A stretch of DNA of 38,718 nucleotides, taken from NCBI GenBank assembly GCA_009701715.1, contig WLJO01000023.1:1-38718 (forward strand), in the 5' to 3' direction. Shown here one piece after another: positions 38,280-38,718 of the stretch. The first letter of the stretch is position 1, and the number at the start of each line of letters is the position of its first letter. The translations under genes were made by a program, and so were the position numbers. This stretch comes from Actinomycetota bacterium (lineage in GTDB: Bacteria > Actinomycetota > Acidimicrobiia > Acidimicrobiales > Ilumatobacteraceae). Under the pieces are notes generated by a model. The model did not search any database and was not told the origin of the DNA. It was given only the letters and a program-made list of their open reading frames with translations.

Positions 38280-38718
38280 CGCTCCACCTCTGCGCGGCTG
38301 CGACCGTCCCGCTCGAGACCCTGGAGGATGAACCGGTCGATCGTCTGGTGGACCTGGCGCAGGCGCGCCTCCTGGTAGTTGCCGAACGAGACGCCCTGCT
38401 TCCCGGTGCTCTTCAGCCCGGCCCGCACCATCGGCAGGTTCTCCATGTCCTGCTCGAAGACATCGGCGAGGGTCCCCATGCGCGGGGCCTCCTTCCACGA
38501 CTGTCCGAGGTCCAGCCGCGTGCAGGTTGCTGGTTCGGGCACCTCGCCGCTGTCGGGGATCGGCGCCAGGCGCCAGACGTCCATGAAACAGGTGTCCGGG
38601 GTGCGGCCGGGGCGCCAGCGGTACACGAGCGGCTGACCGAGGCCTGCCCACGGGGCGAAGGCAGGGAACAGGTGGTAGAGGATCGCGTCCAGTACCTCGC
38701 TGTCCGAGACACCATCCA
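38258..38718 (-). CDS. Rieske aromatic-ring-hydroxylating oxygenase, alpha subunit (C-terminal part)
   Basis: The last ~153 residues of a gene whose start lies beyond the window; the frame is open to the window edge. The segment SEVLDAILYHLFPAFAPWAG, then LVYRWRPG, RTPDTCFMDVWRLAPIP and MVRAGLKSTGK fits the end of the catalytic SRPBCC domain of Rieske alpha subunits (LYHLFPN..., YRWRPNG...D.C.M...). The non-heme iron ligands and the Rieske cluster would be upstream, outside the window. Such enzymes hydroxylate aromatic or terpenoid compounds. The closing LERDGRSRAEVERYLVPEG is divergent in the family. The call is by sequence pattern only. Confidence 0.75.
   Translation of the reverse strand, partial: DGVSDSEVLDAILYHLFPAFAPWAGLGQPLVYRWRPGRTPDTCFMDVWRLAPIPDSGEVPEPATCTRLDLGQSWKEAPRMGTLADVFEQDMENLPMVRAGLKSTGKQGVSFGNYQEARLRQVHQTIDRFILQGLERDGRSRAEVERYLVPEG

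Overview
The window is dense, high-GC bacterial chromosome with short intergenic gaps, many GTG and TTG starts and many 1-4 base stop/start overlaps. The gene set (a FadD19-like acyl-CoA synthetase, a FabG3-like steroid-type SDR, MpaB/DUF2236 oxygenase, class III CoA transferase, a RecQ-like helicase with a phosphoribosyltransferase-like tail, a short CysE) suggests an actinomycetota-type organism, perhaps of the Acidimicrobiia. That assignment is inference from gene families; no marker gene settles it.

Layout. 1-5279: a peptide/nickel-type ABC importer (permease end, lipoprotein, second permease, two ATPases), followed by secG. 5559-5645: tRNA-Leu(GAG). 5646-10871: a candidate genomic island inserted at the 3' end of this tRNA. 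A 38-base direct repeat with one mismatch (5610-5647 and 10834-10871) flanks it, and the tRNA's presumed original terminator now lies beyond the distal copy. The island holds a decayed vapBC pair, an iron/zinc alcohol dehydrogenase of the GldA type, a two-TM Cache/HAMP sensor without output domain, an HSL-type esterase with an unusual N-terminal insert and, divergently, a ParA/MinD-like ATPase. No integrase is visible. 10996-13077: a secreted protein of fourteen tandem repeats with a possible sortase-like tail. 13150-16276: RecQ-like helicase and an orphan histidine kinase.

16315-21961 (mostly minus strand): amidase, the cysK-cysE cysteine pair with a palindrome upstream of cysK, a drug-efflux-type MFS transporter with a perfect 17-base palindrome upstream, and an SDR. 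22018-30546: GNAT acetyltransferase, FadD19-like ligase, CapA-family protein, two small unknown proteins, an MpaB/DUF2236 oxygenase, an Fe-S photolyase-related protein overlapping a TauE/SafE permease, DUF167 and RidA proteins. 30589-38718: HAPMO-like Baeyer-Villiger monooxygenase, DUF5522 protein, a four-carbon sugar acid kinase plus PdxA2-type dehydrogenase, an N-acyl-D-amino-acid deacylase-type amidohydrolase, two small proteins (one LysM-like), a CaiB/BaiF CoA transferase and the end of a Rieske oxygenase alpha subunit.

Taken together, the right half reads as scavenging and oxidative catabolism (CoA ligase, CoA transferase, BVMO, Rieske oxygenase, SDR) with sulfur assimilation. The left half contains the accessory island. 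No stretch longer than 300 bases lacks a gene or a recognisable gene remnant. The most unusual parts are the integrase-less tRNA-Leu island and its ParA/sensor/esterase/dehydrogenase cargo.
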